From assembly GCF_041154455.1 (NCBI RefSeq), contig NZ_AP028664.1, positions 5,085,001-5,149,000 on the forward strand: a stretch of 64,000 nt of DNA. The letters run 5' to 3'. A program made the position numbers and the translations under genes. Under the pieces are notes generated by a model. It was not told where the DNA came from. It did not search any database and saw only the letters and a list, made by a program, of their open reading frames with translations. This DNA is from Variovorax sp. V213 (GTDB taxonomy: Bacteria; Pseudomonadota; Gammaproteobacteria; Burkholderiales; Burkholderiaceae_C). Below, piece after piece: positions 50,101 to 57,339 of this stretch; position 1 is the first letter of the stretch, and each line of letters opens with the position of its first letter.

Positions 50101-51383
50101 GCAGCGGCGCCGCTCATTCAGCGCTCGCAGCCTCCGCCTTGCATGCGGCTTCTGCGCCGGTGCGGGTGACGGGACTCGGCTTCGTCACACCCATCGGCCA
50201 CACGGCCGAGTGCTTCGACGACGCGCTCTTCAACGGACGTTCCGCCGTACGCGCGCAAACGCTCGGCATCGCAGGCCTCGATCCGATCGAGCTCGCCGTG
50301 GCGGCCTGCGATTTCGATGCGGCCAGCGTGCGCAGCAGTTCGCGCCTGCCGCTCGACCGGGGCACTGCGATGGCGCTCTCGGCGGCGCGCGATGCCGCGG
50401 CGCAGGCCGGGCTACAGGCGGGCAGCGTCGATCCCGAGCGCCTGGGCATCTTCTGGGGCAGCGGCCTGGCCGGCGCGGGTGCCTTCGACGACACCACGCG
50501 CGCGCTCTACGGCGGAAAGCGCCGCATGCGGCCGACGACGGTGCTCACCGTCATGCCCAACGCCGCAGTGGCGGAGCTCGCGTTGCAGTTCGGCGCCCAA
50601 GGCGCGGCCATTGCCTACGCATGCGCCTGTGCCTCCTCGGCCGTCGCCATCGGCGAGGCCATGCGCGCCATTCGCGGCGGCTGGATCGACATGGCCGTCG
50701 TCGGCGGACATGAGGCCATGCTCACTCCCGGCGTGATGGCCAGCTGGCACGCGATGCGCGTGACGGCGCCTCCTCCGCCCGGTGCGCCGGGCAGCGCCTG
50801 CCGGCCTTTCTCGGACGACCGCGCGGGTTTTGCGCTGGGCGAAGGCGCCGCCGCGCTGGTGCTCGAATCGGAAGCACATGCACGCGCACGCGGCGCAAGT
50901 GAAGCAATGCCGCTTTTTCTTGCAGGCTATGCCACCAACTGCGACGCCACGCACATCACCAACCCCGACCCCGCCGGCCAGGTGCGCGCCATGCGCGCCG
51001 CGCTGCGCGATGCCGGCCTCGAGGCCGCGCAGATCGGCCACATCAATGCACACGGCACCGCCACCACGGCGGGCGACGCCGCCGAGGCGGCTTCGATCCG
51101 CGAGGTGTTCGGCAATGCCGTGCCCGTGAGCGCCACCAAGGCGATCCACGGGCACGTGCTTGGCGGCGGTGGCGCCATCGAACTGGTGGCGGCGCTGCGC
51201 ACCCTCGCACACGGCATGCTTGCGCCCACCGCCAACCTGCGGGTCCCCGATGCGGCCTTCGATCTCGACTTCGTGCGCGGCGATCCGCGCGAAGCGGGGA
51301 ATCTCCGCTACGTGCTTTCCAATTCGTTCGCATTCGGCGGCACCAACGCCGTACTGATCGCGGGCCGCGCCACAAACCGCTGA
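50097..51383 (+). CDS. Beta-ketoacyl-ACP synthase (FabF-like)
   Basis: A 428-residue ketosynthase. The nucleophile cysteine is in AYACACASSAVAIGEA, the first histidine in NAHGTATTAGDAAEA and the second in TKAIHGHVLGGGG. All three catalytic residues are present. It starts with GTG at 50,097 coupled to the ACP. It would elongate an acyl chain on the adjacent ACP. The lone set (hydrolase, ACP, KS) without reductase or malonyltransferase suggests a specialised lipid pathway. Confidence 0.9.
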   Translation: MSSGAAHSALAASALHAASAPVRVTGLGFVTPIGHTAECFDDALFNGRSAVRAQTLGIAGLDPIELAVAACDFDAASVRSSSRLPLDRGTAMALSAARDAAAQAGLQAGSVDPERLGIFWGSGLAGAGAFDDTTRALYGGKRRMRPTTVLTVMPNAAVAELALQFGAQGAAIAYACACASSAVAIGEAMRAIRGGWIDMAVVGGHEAMLTPGVMASWHAMRVTAPPPPGAPGSACRPFSDDRAGFALGEGAAALVLESEAHARARGASEAMPLFLAGYATNCDATHITNPDPAGQVRAMRAALRDAGLEAAQIGHINAHGTATTAGDAAEAASIREVFGNAVPVSATKAIHGHVLGGGGAIELVAALRTLAHGMLAPTANLRVPDAAFDLDFVRGDPREAGNLRYVLSNSFAFGGTNAVLIAGRATNR

Positions 51384-51435
51384 GGAAAGAAACGGCTGCA
51401 ACGGGGCAGCCACGAGCGACGGATCGGGACTGGGT

Positions 51436-51930
51436 ATGCTGTCATCCATGCGCAGGCTTGCCGCACCCCAGGACCTCGAAGCGGTCTTTTCCATCTACAT
51501 GCATGAGAGGGTCGTGCCCTTCCTGGGCTACGACCCGATGCCGCTCGACGAATTCCGGCCCATCTACAAGGAGCTGGTCGAGAGCCGCAGCTTCTACATC
51601 TATGAAGTCGACGGCCGTGTCGCAGGTTTCTATCGCGCAACGCGATACCCCGGCCGCGTGAGCCACGTCGCCTGCTTCGGCACGCTCGCGGTCGACCCGT
51701 CGCTGCACGGCAAGGGCATCGCGCATGCGATGGTGAGCGATGGCATTGCCAGGCTCGAGGCCGAAGGCGTCAAGCGCATCGAGCTCTATGTCGAGAGCGA
51801 CAACGCGCCGGGCCTGCGCTTCTATGAAAAGCTGGGTTTCGAAAGGGAAGGCACGCTGCGCAAGTTCTACAAGCGCGCTGGCGAAGCCGACTACATCGAC
51901 GATCACCTGCTGGCGCTGCTGATCGACTGA
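51436..51930 (+). CDS. GNAT-family N-acetyltransferase
   Basis: A 164-residue acetyltransferase. Motif A is HVACFGTLAVDPSLHGKGIA with the coenzyme A-binding Gly-x-Gly-like loop, and motif B includes NAPGLRFYEKLGFEREGTLR. A second methionine four codons in (51,448) is an alternative start. The substrate is unknown. It converges with the copper ATPase gene across 12 bp. Confidence 0.88.
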   Translation: MLSSMRRLAAPQDLEAVFSIYMHERVVPFLGYDPMPLDEFRPIYKELVESRSFYIYEVDGRVAGFYRATRYPGRVSHVACFGTLAVDPSLHGKGIAHAMVSDGIARLEAEGVKRIELYVESDNAPGLRFYEKLGFEREGTLRKFYKRAGEADYIDDHLLALLID

Positions 51931-51942
51931 ACGCGATGAGGC

Positions 51943-54150
51943 TCAGGGCTTCCAGCGCCGCAGCAGCAGCGCATTGGCCATCACGCTGACGCTCGACAGC
52001 GCCATGGCAGCGCCAGCCACCACGGGACTCAGCAATCCGAAGGCCGCGAGCGGAATGCCGGCCACGTTGTAGGCAAAGGCCCAGAACAGGTTCTGCCGGA
52101 TCTTGGCGACCGTGCGCGCCGAAAGCTCGAAGGCCTCGGCCACCATCGCCAGGTCGCCGCGCATCAACGTGATGCCCGCGGCTTCCATTGCCACATCGGT
52201 GCCGCCGCCCGAAGGTGCCATGGCAATGCCCACGTCGGCCGCGGCCAGTGCCGGCGCGTCGTTGGCGCCGTCGCCGACCATCGCCACCACGTGGCCGTCC
52301 TTCTTCAGGGCACTGACCTGCGCCGCCTTGTCGGCCGGCAGCACATCGGCACGCACGTCTTCGGCAGCAATGCCGAGCCGTGCCGCCATGGCCTCAGCGG
52401 CGCGCCGGTTGTCGCCCGAGATCATCACCACGCGCAGGCCACGCGCCCGCAATGCGCGGACGGCTTCAGCGGCCTCGGGCTTCGGCTCATCGGCAAAGGC
52501 CAGCAACGCCTGTACCTGGGCAGCGCCTGCCGCATCGAAGCGCAGCAGCACGGACACCGTGGCTCCCTGTGCGTGCAGGCGCTCGACCTGTGCGGCGCCG
52601 GGAACCACGCCCAGTTCCGTGCACCAGCGCAGGCTCGCGATGGCCCAGCGTTCGCCGTTCACCTCGCCGCGCACGCCGCGGCCCGGCATCGCCTGCATGG
52701 CACTCAAGGGCGGCGCCTGCACGCCTCGCTCTGCGGCGGCCGCCATCACGGCGTGGGCCAATGGATGCTCGCTGCCGCCTTGCAGGCTGGCAGCCATGGC
52801 AAGCAATCGGGCTTCGTCTGCGCCGGTTGCAAGAGGCACGAGCGCCGTGAGCACCGGCCGGCCCAGCGTCAACGTGCCGGTCTTGTCGAAGGCCACGGTG
52901 GCGACACGGTGCGCAACTTCCAGTGCACGGGCGTCCTTGATCAGGATGCCGCGGCGTGCCGCGACACCGGTGCCGGCCATGACGGCCACCGGCGTTGCAA
53001 GGCCCAGCGCACAGGGGCAGGCAATGACCAGTACCGCCACCGCATGAATCATGGCAATTTCGACACCGGCGCCCGCAAGCAGCCAGCCTGCCAGCGTCGC
53101 CAGCGCAATCACCAGCACCACCGGCACGAACACGGCCGCCACCTGGTCCACCAGCCGCTGGATCGGCGCCTTGGCCGCCTGTGCGTCCTCGACCAGGCGG
53201 ATGATGCGCGCCAGCACGCTTTCGGCGCCGACCGCTTTCACCTCGACGACCATGCGGCCGTCGCCATTGACCGCGCCACCCGTCAGCGCATCGCCCAGCC
53301 TCTTGGGCACCGGCAGCGGCTCGCCGGTGAGCATCGATTCGTCGACTTCGGACTCTCCCTCGACCACGCGCGCATCGGCCGGGACGCGCTCGCCTGGGCG
53401 AACCGCGAGCAGGTCGCCCACCATCACCTCGCCGATGGGCACATCGCTTTCGCCGCGCTTTCCCACCAGGTGCGCAATCTCGGGCCGCAGCTGCTGCAGC
53501 GCGCGGATGGCCGAGGTGGCCTGCCGCTTGGCACGCGCCTCCAGCCACTTTCCAAGCAGCACCAGCGTGATGACCACGGCCGACGCTTCGAAGTAGAGAT
53601 GGGGCACGGCGCCGTGCCCCGCGTGCTCGCCGGCCGACGCGCGCCACCAGAGCCAAAGCGACAACCCGAAGGCCGCGCTGGTGCCGAGTGCCACCAGCAG
53701 ATCCATGTTGCCGGTGCGTGCCTTCGCGGCATGCCAGCCTGCGCGGTAGAAGCGCGCACCGAGCCAGAACTGCACGGGCGCCGCCAGCAGCAGCTGGATC
53801 CAGGGCGGAAGCGTCCAGTCTTGTCCGAAAGCTTGCCCGAGCATCGGTGCCAGCAACGGGATCGACAGCAAGAGGCCGATACCGACAGGCCCAAAGCCGT
53901 GCCAGGGGGACAGTGAGGCGGCTTCGTCGGCCATGCTGCTTGCCGCCCGCGGTTCGTAGCCCGCCGCGCGCACGGCGCGGCGCAAGCGCGCGTCCATGTC
54001 TTCGCCGTCGGCCGCCACGACGCGCGCCGATTCGGTGGCAAGGTTCACGCTGACGTCCTGCACGCCAGGCACGCTCTTGAGCGCGCGCTCCACGCGCATC
54101 ACGCACGAGGCACAGGTCATGCCGCCAACAGAAAGATCCAGGGTGCTCAT
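51943..54150 (-). CDS. copA: Copper-translocating P-type ATPase
   Basis: A 735-residue P1B-type ATPase exporting Cu(I). One N-terminal heavy-metal domain (VGGMTCASCVMRV), the membrane CPC motif (VIACPCALGLATPV), the phosphorylated Asp (VAFDKTGTLT) and the ATP hinge motif VGDGANDAPALA are all present. A start at ATG 54,183 adds 11 residues; the promoter's expected start falls at about that base, so either a leaderless transcript or ATG 54,150 is used. The gene is divergent from the chaperone and CueR genes. Confidence 0.9.
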   Translation of the reverse strand: MSTLDLSVGGMTCASCVMRVERALKSVPGVQDVSVNLATESARVVAADGEDMDARLRRAVRAAGYEPRAASSMADEAASLSPWHGFGPVGIGLLLSIPLLAPMLGQAFGQDWTLPPWIQLLLAAPVQFWLGARFYRAGWHAAKARTGNMDLLVALGTSAAFGLSLWLWWRASAGEHAGHGAVPHLYFEASAVVITLVLLGKWLEARAKRQATSAIRALQQLRPEIAHLVGKRGESDVPIGEVMVGDLLAVRPGERVPADARVVEGESEVDESMLTGEPLPVPKRLGDALTGGAVNGDGRMVVEVKAVGAESVLARIIRLVEDAQAAKAPIQRLVDQVAAVFVPVVLVIALATLAGWLLAGAGVEIAMIHAVAVLVIACPCALGLATPVAVMAGTGVAARRGILIKDARALEVAHRVATVAFDKTGTLTLGRPVLTALVPLATGADEARLLAMAASLQGGSEHPLAHAVMAAAAERGVQAPPLSAMQAMPGRGVRGEVNGERWAIASLRWCTELGVVPGAAQVERLHAQGATVSVLLRFDAAGAAQVQALLAFADEPKPEAAEAVRALRARGLRVVMISGDNRRAAEAMAARLGIAAEDVRADVLPADKAAQVSALKKDGHVVAMVGDGANDAPALAAADVGIAMAPSGGGTDVAMEAAGITLMRGDLAMVAEAFELSARTVAKIRQNLFWAFAYNVAGIPLAAFGLLSPVVAGAAMALSSVSVMANALLLRRWKP

Positions 54151-54189
54151 GAGGTTGTGTGGGGAGTGCAGCAGATTTTCCATGCACCG

Positions 54190-54220
54190 AGGCTAAAGTC
54201 TCACATCATGGCAAGGTCAA
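54190..54220 (-). promoter_or_regulatory. CueR-type promoter of copA
   Basis: Read leftward: TTGACC (-35, 54,215-54,220), then 19 bases, then TAGCCT (-10, 54,190-54,195). The long 19-bp spacer with the beginning TTGCC and end GACTT is the MerR/CueR signature and matches the E. coli copA promoter layout. A cueR gene lies 0.3 kb away. Regulation by it is inferred but well supported. Confidence 0.8.
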
Positions 54221-54318
54221 GCCCAAGAATTCAGTGTCCCTGCACTGGACATTGACATCGTGAGAGGGTTCAAACTGGTGTTTGCCTTCATTCATTTCAT
54301 TCAACAGGAGCAAGAACG

Positions 54319-54513
54319 ATGAGCCAGAAATTCCAGGTCTCGGGCATGAGCTGCGGCCACTGCGTGAGCGCGGTTCAAAACGCGGTGCAAACGGTCGATC
54401 CGGAAGCGCAGGTGACGGTGGATCTCGAAACAGGGCATGTCGACGTATTGAGCGCGCAACCTCGGCAAGACATCGTCGCCGCCATCGAAAACGCGGGCTA
54501 CAGGGTCCAATGA
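54319..54513 (+). CDS. Copper chaperone (HMA domain, CopZ-like)
   Basis: A 64-residue heavy-metal-associated protein with the metal-binding motif SGMSCGHCVSAVQ. It passes Cu(I) in the cytoplasm, probably to the P-type ATPase and to CueR. The ribosome site CAGGAGC lies eight bases before the ATG. It overlaps cueR by four bases (ATGA). Confidence 0.92.
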   Translation: MSQKFQVSGMSCGHCVSAVQNAVQTVDPEAQVTVDLETGHVDVLSAQPRQDIVAAIENAGYRVQ

Positions 54514-54917
54514 GCAGCTTCGGCACCGTGACCATTGGCGAAGCGGCGCGGCTTTCAGGCGTTTCGGCGCGCATGGTGCGGCACTACGAGGGCCTGGGCC
54601 TGCTGCCTGTGGTGGCGCGCACCGAAAGCGGCTACCGCCAATACGGCGATCCCGACATCCACACGCTGCGCTTCATCAAGCGCTCACGCGATCTCGGTTT
54701 CTCGATGGAAGAAATTGCCGAGCTCGTGGGGCTGTGGCACAACCGCCGCCGTGCGAGCTCGAACGTGAAGCGCATAGCGCAGAAGCATCTCGATGAACTG
54801 GAACAGCGCATTGCAGACATGCAGTCGATGCGCAACACGCTGGCGCATCTTGTGCACTGCTGCCATGGGGATGCGCGCCCCGACTGCCCCATTCTCGACG
54901 ACCTGGCCGCGGCCTGA
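54510..54917 (+). CDS. cueR: Copper-responsive MerR-family regulator CueR
   Basis: A 135-residue MerR regulator. The helix-turn-helix is TIGEAARLSGVSARMVRHYE, and the metal-sensing C-terminal loop has two cysteines in CCHGDARPDCPIL, as in CueR (Cu, Ag or Au sensing). It is coupled to the chaperone gene. The 19-bp-spaced promoter of copA is the expected target. The gene has a low-key ribosome site within the chaperone 3' end. Confidence 0.9.
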   Translation: MSSFGTVTIGEAARLSGVSARMVRHYEGLGLLPVVARTESGYRQYGDPDIHTLRFIKRSRDLGFSMEEIAELVGLWHNRRRASSNVKRIAQKHLDELEQRIADMQSMRNTLAHLVHCCHGDARPDCPILDDLAAA

Positions 54918-54923
54918 TCTGCC

Positions 54924-55910
54924 TCAGGCGCCCCTGACCAGCGCCAGCACCTTGCCGGCATCGAGGCTGCGGGCCTTTTCCCGGATGGCCGGCAAGTACT
55001 GCGTTTGCAGGCCCTTTCCTTCCTGCACGACGTTCGAGAAGCTGTCCTTGAGCATCTGCGTCGAGAGCGTGCGGCCGCCCGCGTAGTAGCGCTTGGCCAC
55101 GTGCCCCAGCGCATAGGTCGAGGCGAAGCTCATGCCCGAGCTCACGGCCTGGTTGCCAAGGCCGCGCAGCAAGCCGCCGCCCATCTTTCCGAGCAGGCCG
55201 CCGAGCAGCTTGCGCCCGGCCTGTTCCAGGTATTGCGAGGTCAGGCCCACCCCGACCGTGGCCAGAAAATCTTTCACATGGCCGCTGTCGAGCTCGTAGC
55301 CATGGGCCTTGCCGATGCGATAGACCAGTTTCATCTGCAGCGGAATGATCGCCATGGTCGACAGCGTTTCGGGCAGCAGTTCGAGCGCGCCATTGAGGAT
55401 GGCTGCGTTGAGGATCGACTTGTCGAGCTCCGCGCTGTCGGGCGAAGGCACCGATGACGCGGCTGCCACGCCTGTACCAGTGGCCGCCATGGGAACCGCC
55501 GCTGCGATGTCCTCTGCCTGGCGCGAAAACTGCGCCGCCGAGCCGTCGAGTCCGAGCGAAGTACGCAGGTCCGCCAGGAACATGCGCTCCGCGTCCGACT
55601 GTGTGCCGTCGGCATCGCACACGCACACCGCCATTTCATAGGCCAGCTGCTTCGACTCGGTGCTTTGGAGTTCGCCCGCCACGGAAGCCAGCGAGACGCG
55701 CTTCATCAGCACGTCCTGATAGAGCGTGGGCAGGTTCACGCCGTCGGCCTGCGACAGGCCCTCGGCAATGCGCTTGATCTCGGCGCGTTCGCGTTCGTGT
55801 TTTTCGCCGTCGACGAAGGCGGCCAGCAAGCTCAGCGTCACGATGGCTTTGGTTTCGGAAGGGGTCACGTTCGAATTTCCAAAGGTTGAAGGACAAAGTT
55901 CGTTCGACAT
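54924..55910 (-). CDS. TerB-like / DUF697 domain protein
   Basis: A 328-residue protein. The N-terminal 140 residues are TerB-like helical (AIVTLSLLAAFVDGEKHERE, YEMAVCVCDADGTQSDAER). The C-terminal region from about residue 180 resembles DUF697/YcjF (MKLVYRIGKAHGYELDSGHV) with glycine-rich hydrophobic helices that could touch the membrane. The start at 55,910 is used; a longer opening at 55,946 lacks a ribosome site. TerB domains occur in tellurite and other stress systems; the actual role is unknown. Confidence 0.8.
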   Translation of the reverse strand: MSNELCPSTFGNSNVTPSETKAIVTLSLLAAFVDGEKHERERAEIKRIAEGLSQADGVNLPTLYQDVLMKRVSLASVAGELQSTESKQLAYEMAVCVCDADGTQSDAERMFLADLRTSLGLDGSAAQFSRQAEDIAAAVPMAATGTGVAAASSVPSPDSAELDKSILNAAILNGALELLPETLSTMAIIPLQMKLVYRIGKAHGYELDSGHVKDFLATVGVGLTSQYLEQAGRKLLGGLLGKMGGGLLRGLGNQAVSSGMSFASTYALGHVAKRYYAGGRTLSTQMLKDSFSNVVQEGKGLQTQYLPAIREKARSLDAGKVLALVRGA

Positions 55911-56435
55911 CGCGTGCGAAGGTTCCGCCGCGGGTTCTCCCCACAAAGCTTGGGCAACTCTGTGGATAACACTCGCACTTCTGTGTAAGGGAACGCTAAG
56001 TGCTTGATTTCAAATACAAATCTACAGTCTGCCCAAATAAGAGGCATTGAATTTCTCGCCCCGAAAACCGCCTTTCGCAGATTTTCAGAACCCTGTCAAA
56101 GGACAACTCTGGGGAGAGTTCCGGCACAAGCAGGACGTTATCCACAGGGCGGAGCCTCCGCCCAATGTTGTCCCTTTTGGCGCGACAGCTCGGAAGCGCA
56201 GCTGCGCACAGTGACAGAGGTATGACAAGTGACTGTCACGCAAGGGAAAAATTGCCATGTCCACAGATCGGTGCTGCCCTTATCTACTACTACTAATTTG
56301 AATAAGAAGAATAAGAAATAGAAACGGGGACAGCGCCTCGCCCAAAAAAAAGGCCGCGAACGGCCGCGCCGTGTTCGCGGCGCCACGGACGAAAACCAGC
56401 CGCGCCGAACAGCGCCCCCTCGCTAACATCCGGGG
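55911..56435. other. Candidate replication origin / DnaA-binding region
   Basis: The longest gene-free stretch in the window (525 bp). It has two perfect DnaA boxes, TGTGGATAA at 55,961-55,969 and TTATCCACA at 56,138-56,146, and a third with two mismatches (ATGTCCACA, 56,257-56,265). The third box is followed by a GC-rich spacer, then CTACTACTACTA (56,284-56,295) and an AT-rich tract to about 56,330. A DnaA box followed by a GC spacer and repeated trinucleotides is the basal unwinding system of bacterial origins. Most of 55,985-56,110 is also AT-rich. No dnaA gene is in the window; an origin is inferred. Confidence 0.55.
56344..56381 (-). terminator. Intrinsic terminator facing leftward
   Basis: On the minus strand GCCGCGAAC, an 11-base loop, GTTCGCGGC, then eight T (AAAAAAAA on the plus strand at 56,344-56,351). 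It would stop leftward transcription coming from the creB side before it enters the candidate origin. No leftward gene lies immediately upstream; the leftward gene ending at 58,795 is the nearest source. Confidence 0.7.
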
Positions 56436-57218
56436 ATGAGTTTCAAACCCCGGATCCTGATCGCCGAAGACGAATCGGGCATTGCCGACACACTCCAGTA
56501 CGTCCTGAAGAGCGACGGTTTCACGCCGGTCTGGTGCGCGACCGCCGAGGAAGCCATTGCGCAGTTCGCGCAGGAGCCGCCGGCGCTGGCCATCCTGGAC
56601 GTGGGCCTGCCCGACCTCAACGGCTTCGAGCTCTTCAAGCGCCTGCGCGCGCTGAACCAGTCGCAGGGCGGCGCCGAGGTGCCGATGCTCTTTCTCACCG
56701 CGAGAAGCGACGAGATCGACCGCGTGGTGGGGCTGGAACTCGGTGCCGACGACTACATCGCCAAGCCTTTTTCGCCGCGCGAACTGGTGGCGCGGGTGCG
56801 CACCATCCTCCGGCGCAGCGCGCGAGCGGCCCCTGGAGGGGCCGCGGTGCCGAACGACGGGGTACCCCATCAAATTTCGGGCGCGGCGGCGCCAGCGAGC
56901 TCTCAACCCCCCGCAATGCCGTTTGCGCTGGACAACGAGCGCATGCAGATCCGCTACTACGGTCGCCTGCTCGAACTCTCCCGCTACGAGTACGGGCTGC
57001 TGCGGCTGCTGGTGCAGCGTCCGGGGCGCGTCTTCACGCGCGACGAACTGCTGCAACTGGTCTGGGACGACGCGAGCGACAGCTTCGACCGCACGGTCGA
57101 TGCGCACGTGAAAACCCTGCGCGCCAAGCTCAAGGCCGTGGCGCCCGACGTGGAGCCCATTCGCACGCTGCGCGGCACCGGCTATGCATTGAACGAAGAA
57201 TTGCCGGCCCAGGCGTGA
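56436..57218 (+). CDS. creB: Response regulator CreB (OmpR family), with extended linker
   Basis: A 260-residue regulator. The receiver domain (1-125) has the phosphorylated Asp in LAILDVGLPDL and Lys in DYIAKPFSPRE. The DNA-binding domain (about 165-255) has YGLLRLLVQRPGRVFTRDEL. The linker (about residues 130-163) is some 30 residues longer than in E. coli CreB and is encoded by hairpin-forming DNA. It is followed by creC and, on the opposite strand further right, creD; a cre-tag lies near creD. Confidence 0.87.
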   Translation: MSFKPRILIAEDESGIADTLQYVLKSDGFTPVWCATAEEAIAQFAQEPPALAILDVGLPDLNGFELFKRLRALNQSQGGAEVPMLFLTARSDEIDRVVGLELGADDYIAKPFSPRELVARVRTILRRSARAAPGGAAVPNDGVPHQISGAAAPASSQPPAMPFALDNERMQIRYYGRLLELSRYEYGLLRLLVQRPGRVFTRDELLQLVWDDASDSFDRTVDAHVKTLRAKLKAVAPDVEPIRTLRGTGYALNEELPAQA

Positions 57219-57227
57219 AGCCCTGCG

Positions 57228-57336
57228 CGGATCTTTTCGTGAAATACCGCGGAACCGGCTTTGCCGGGCCGCTGGTATTGCCCGCGGTGAGGGGGTTGGC
57301 GAAGCGACACGAAGTGCGCGAAGACTGGGGGAGAGC
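57228..57336. repeat. Intergenic repeat, copy 2 (31-bp core identical to 7552-7582)
   Basis: The 121-bp gap between creB and creC contains the same repeat as at 7505-7590, inverted. The core at 57,246-57,276 (ACCGCGGAACC ... GCCGCTGGT) has the CCGGCTTTGCCGG hairpin. The flank ACACGAAGTG (57,298-57,307) also matches the other copy. The creC ribosome site GGGGGAG lies at its right edge. Confidence 0.85.
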
Positions 57337-57339
57337 CAA

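Noticed and set aside
54226..54258. Second symmetric site (TGTCC ... GGACA) between copA and the chaperone gene
   Set aside because: Short arms, overlapping alternative pairings and no match to a known metal-regulator operator; too weak to report.
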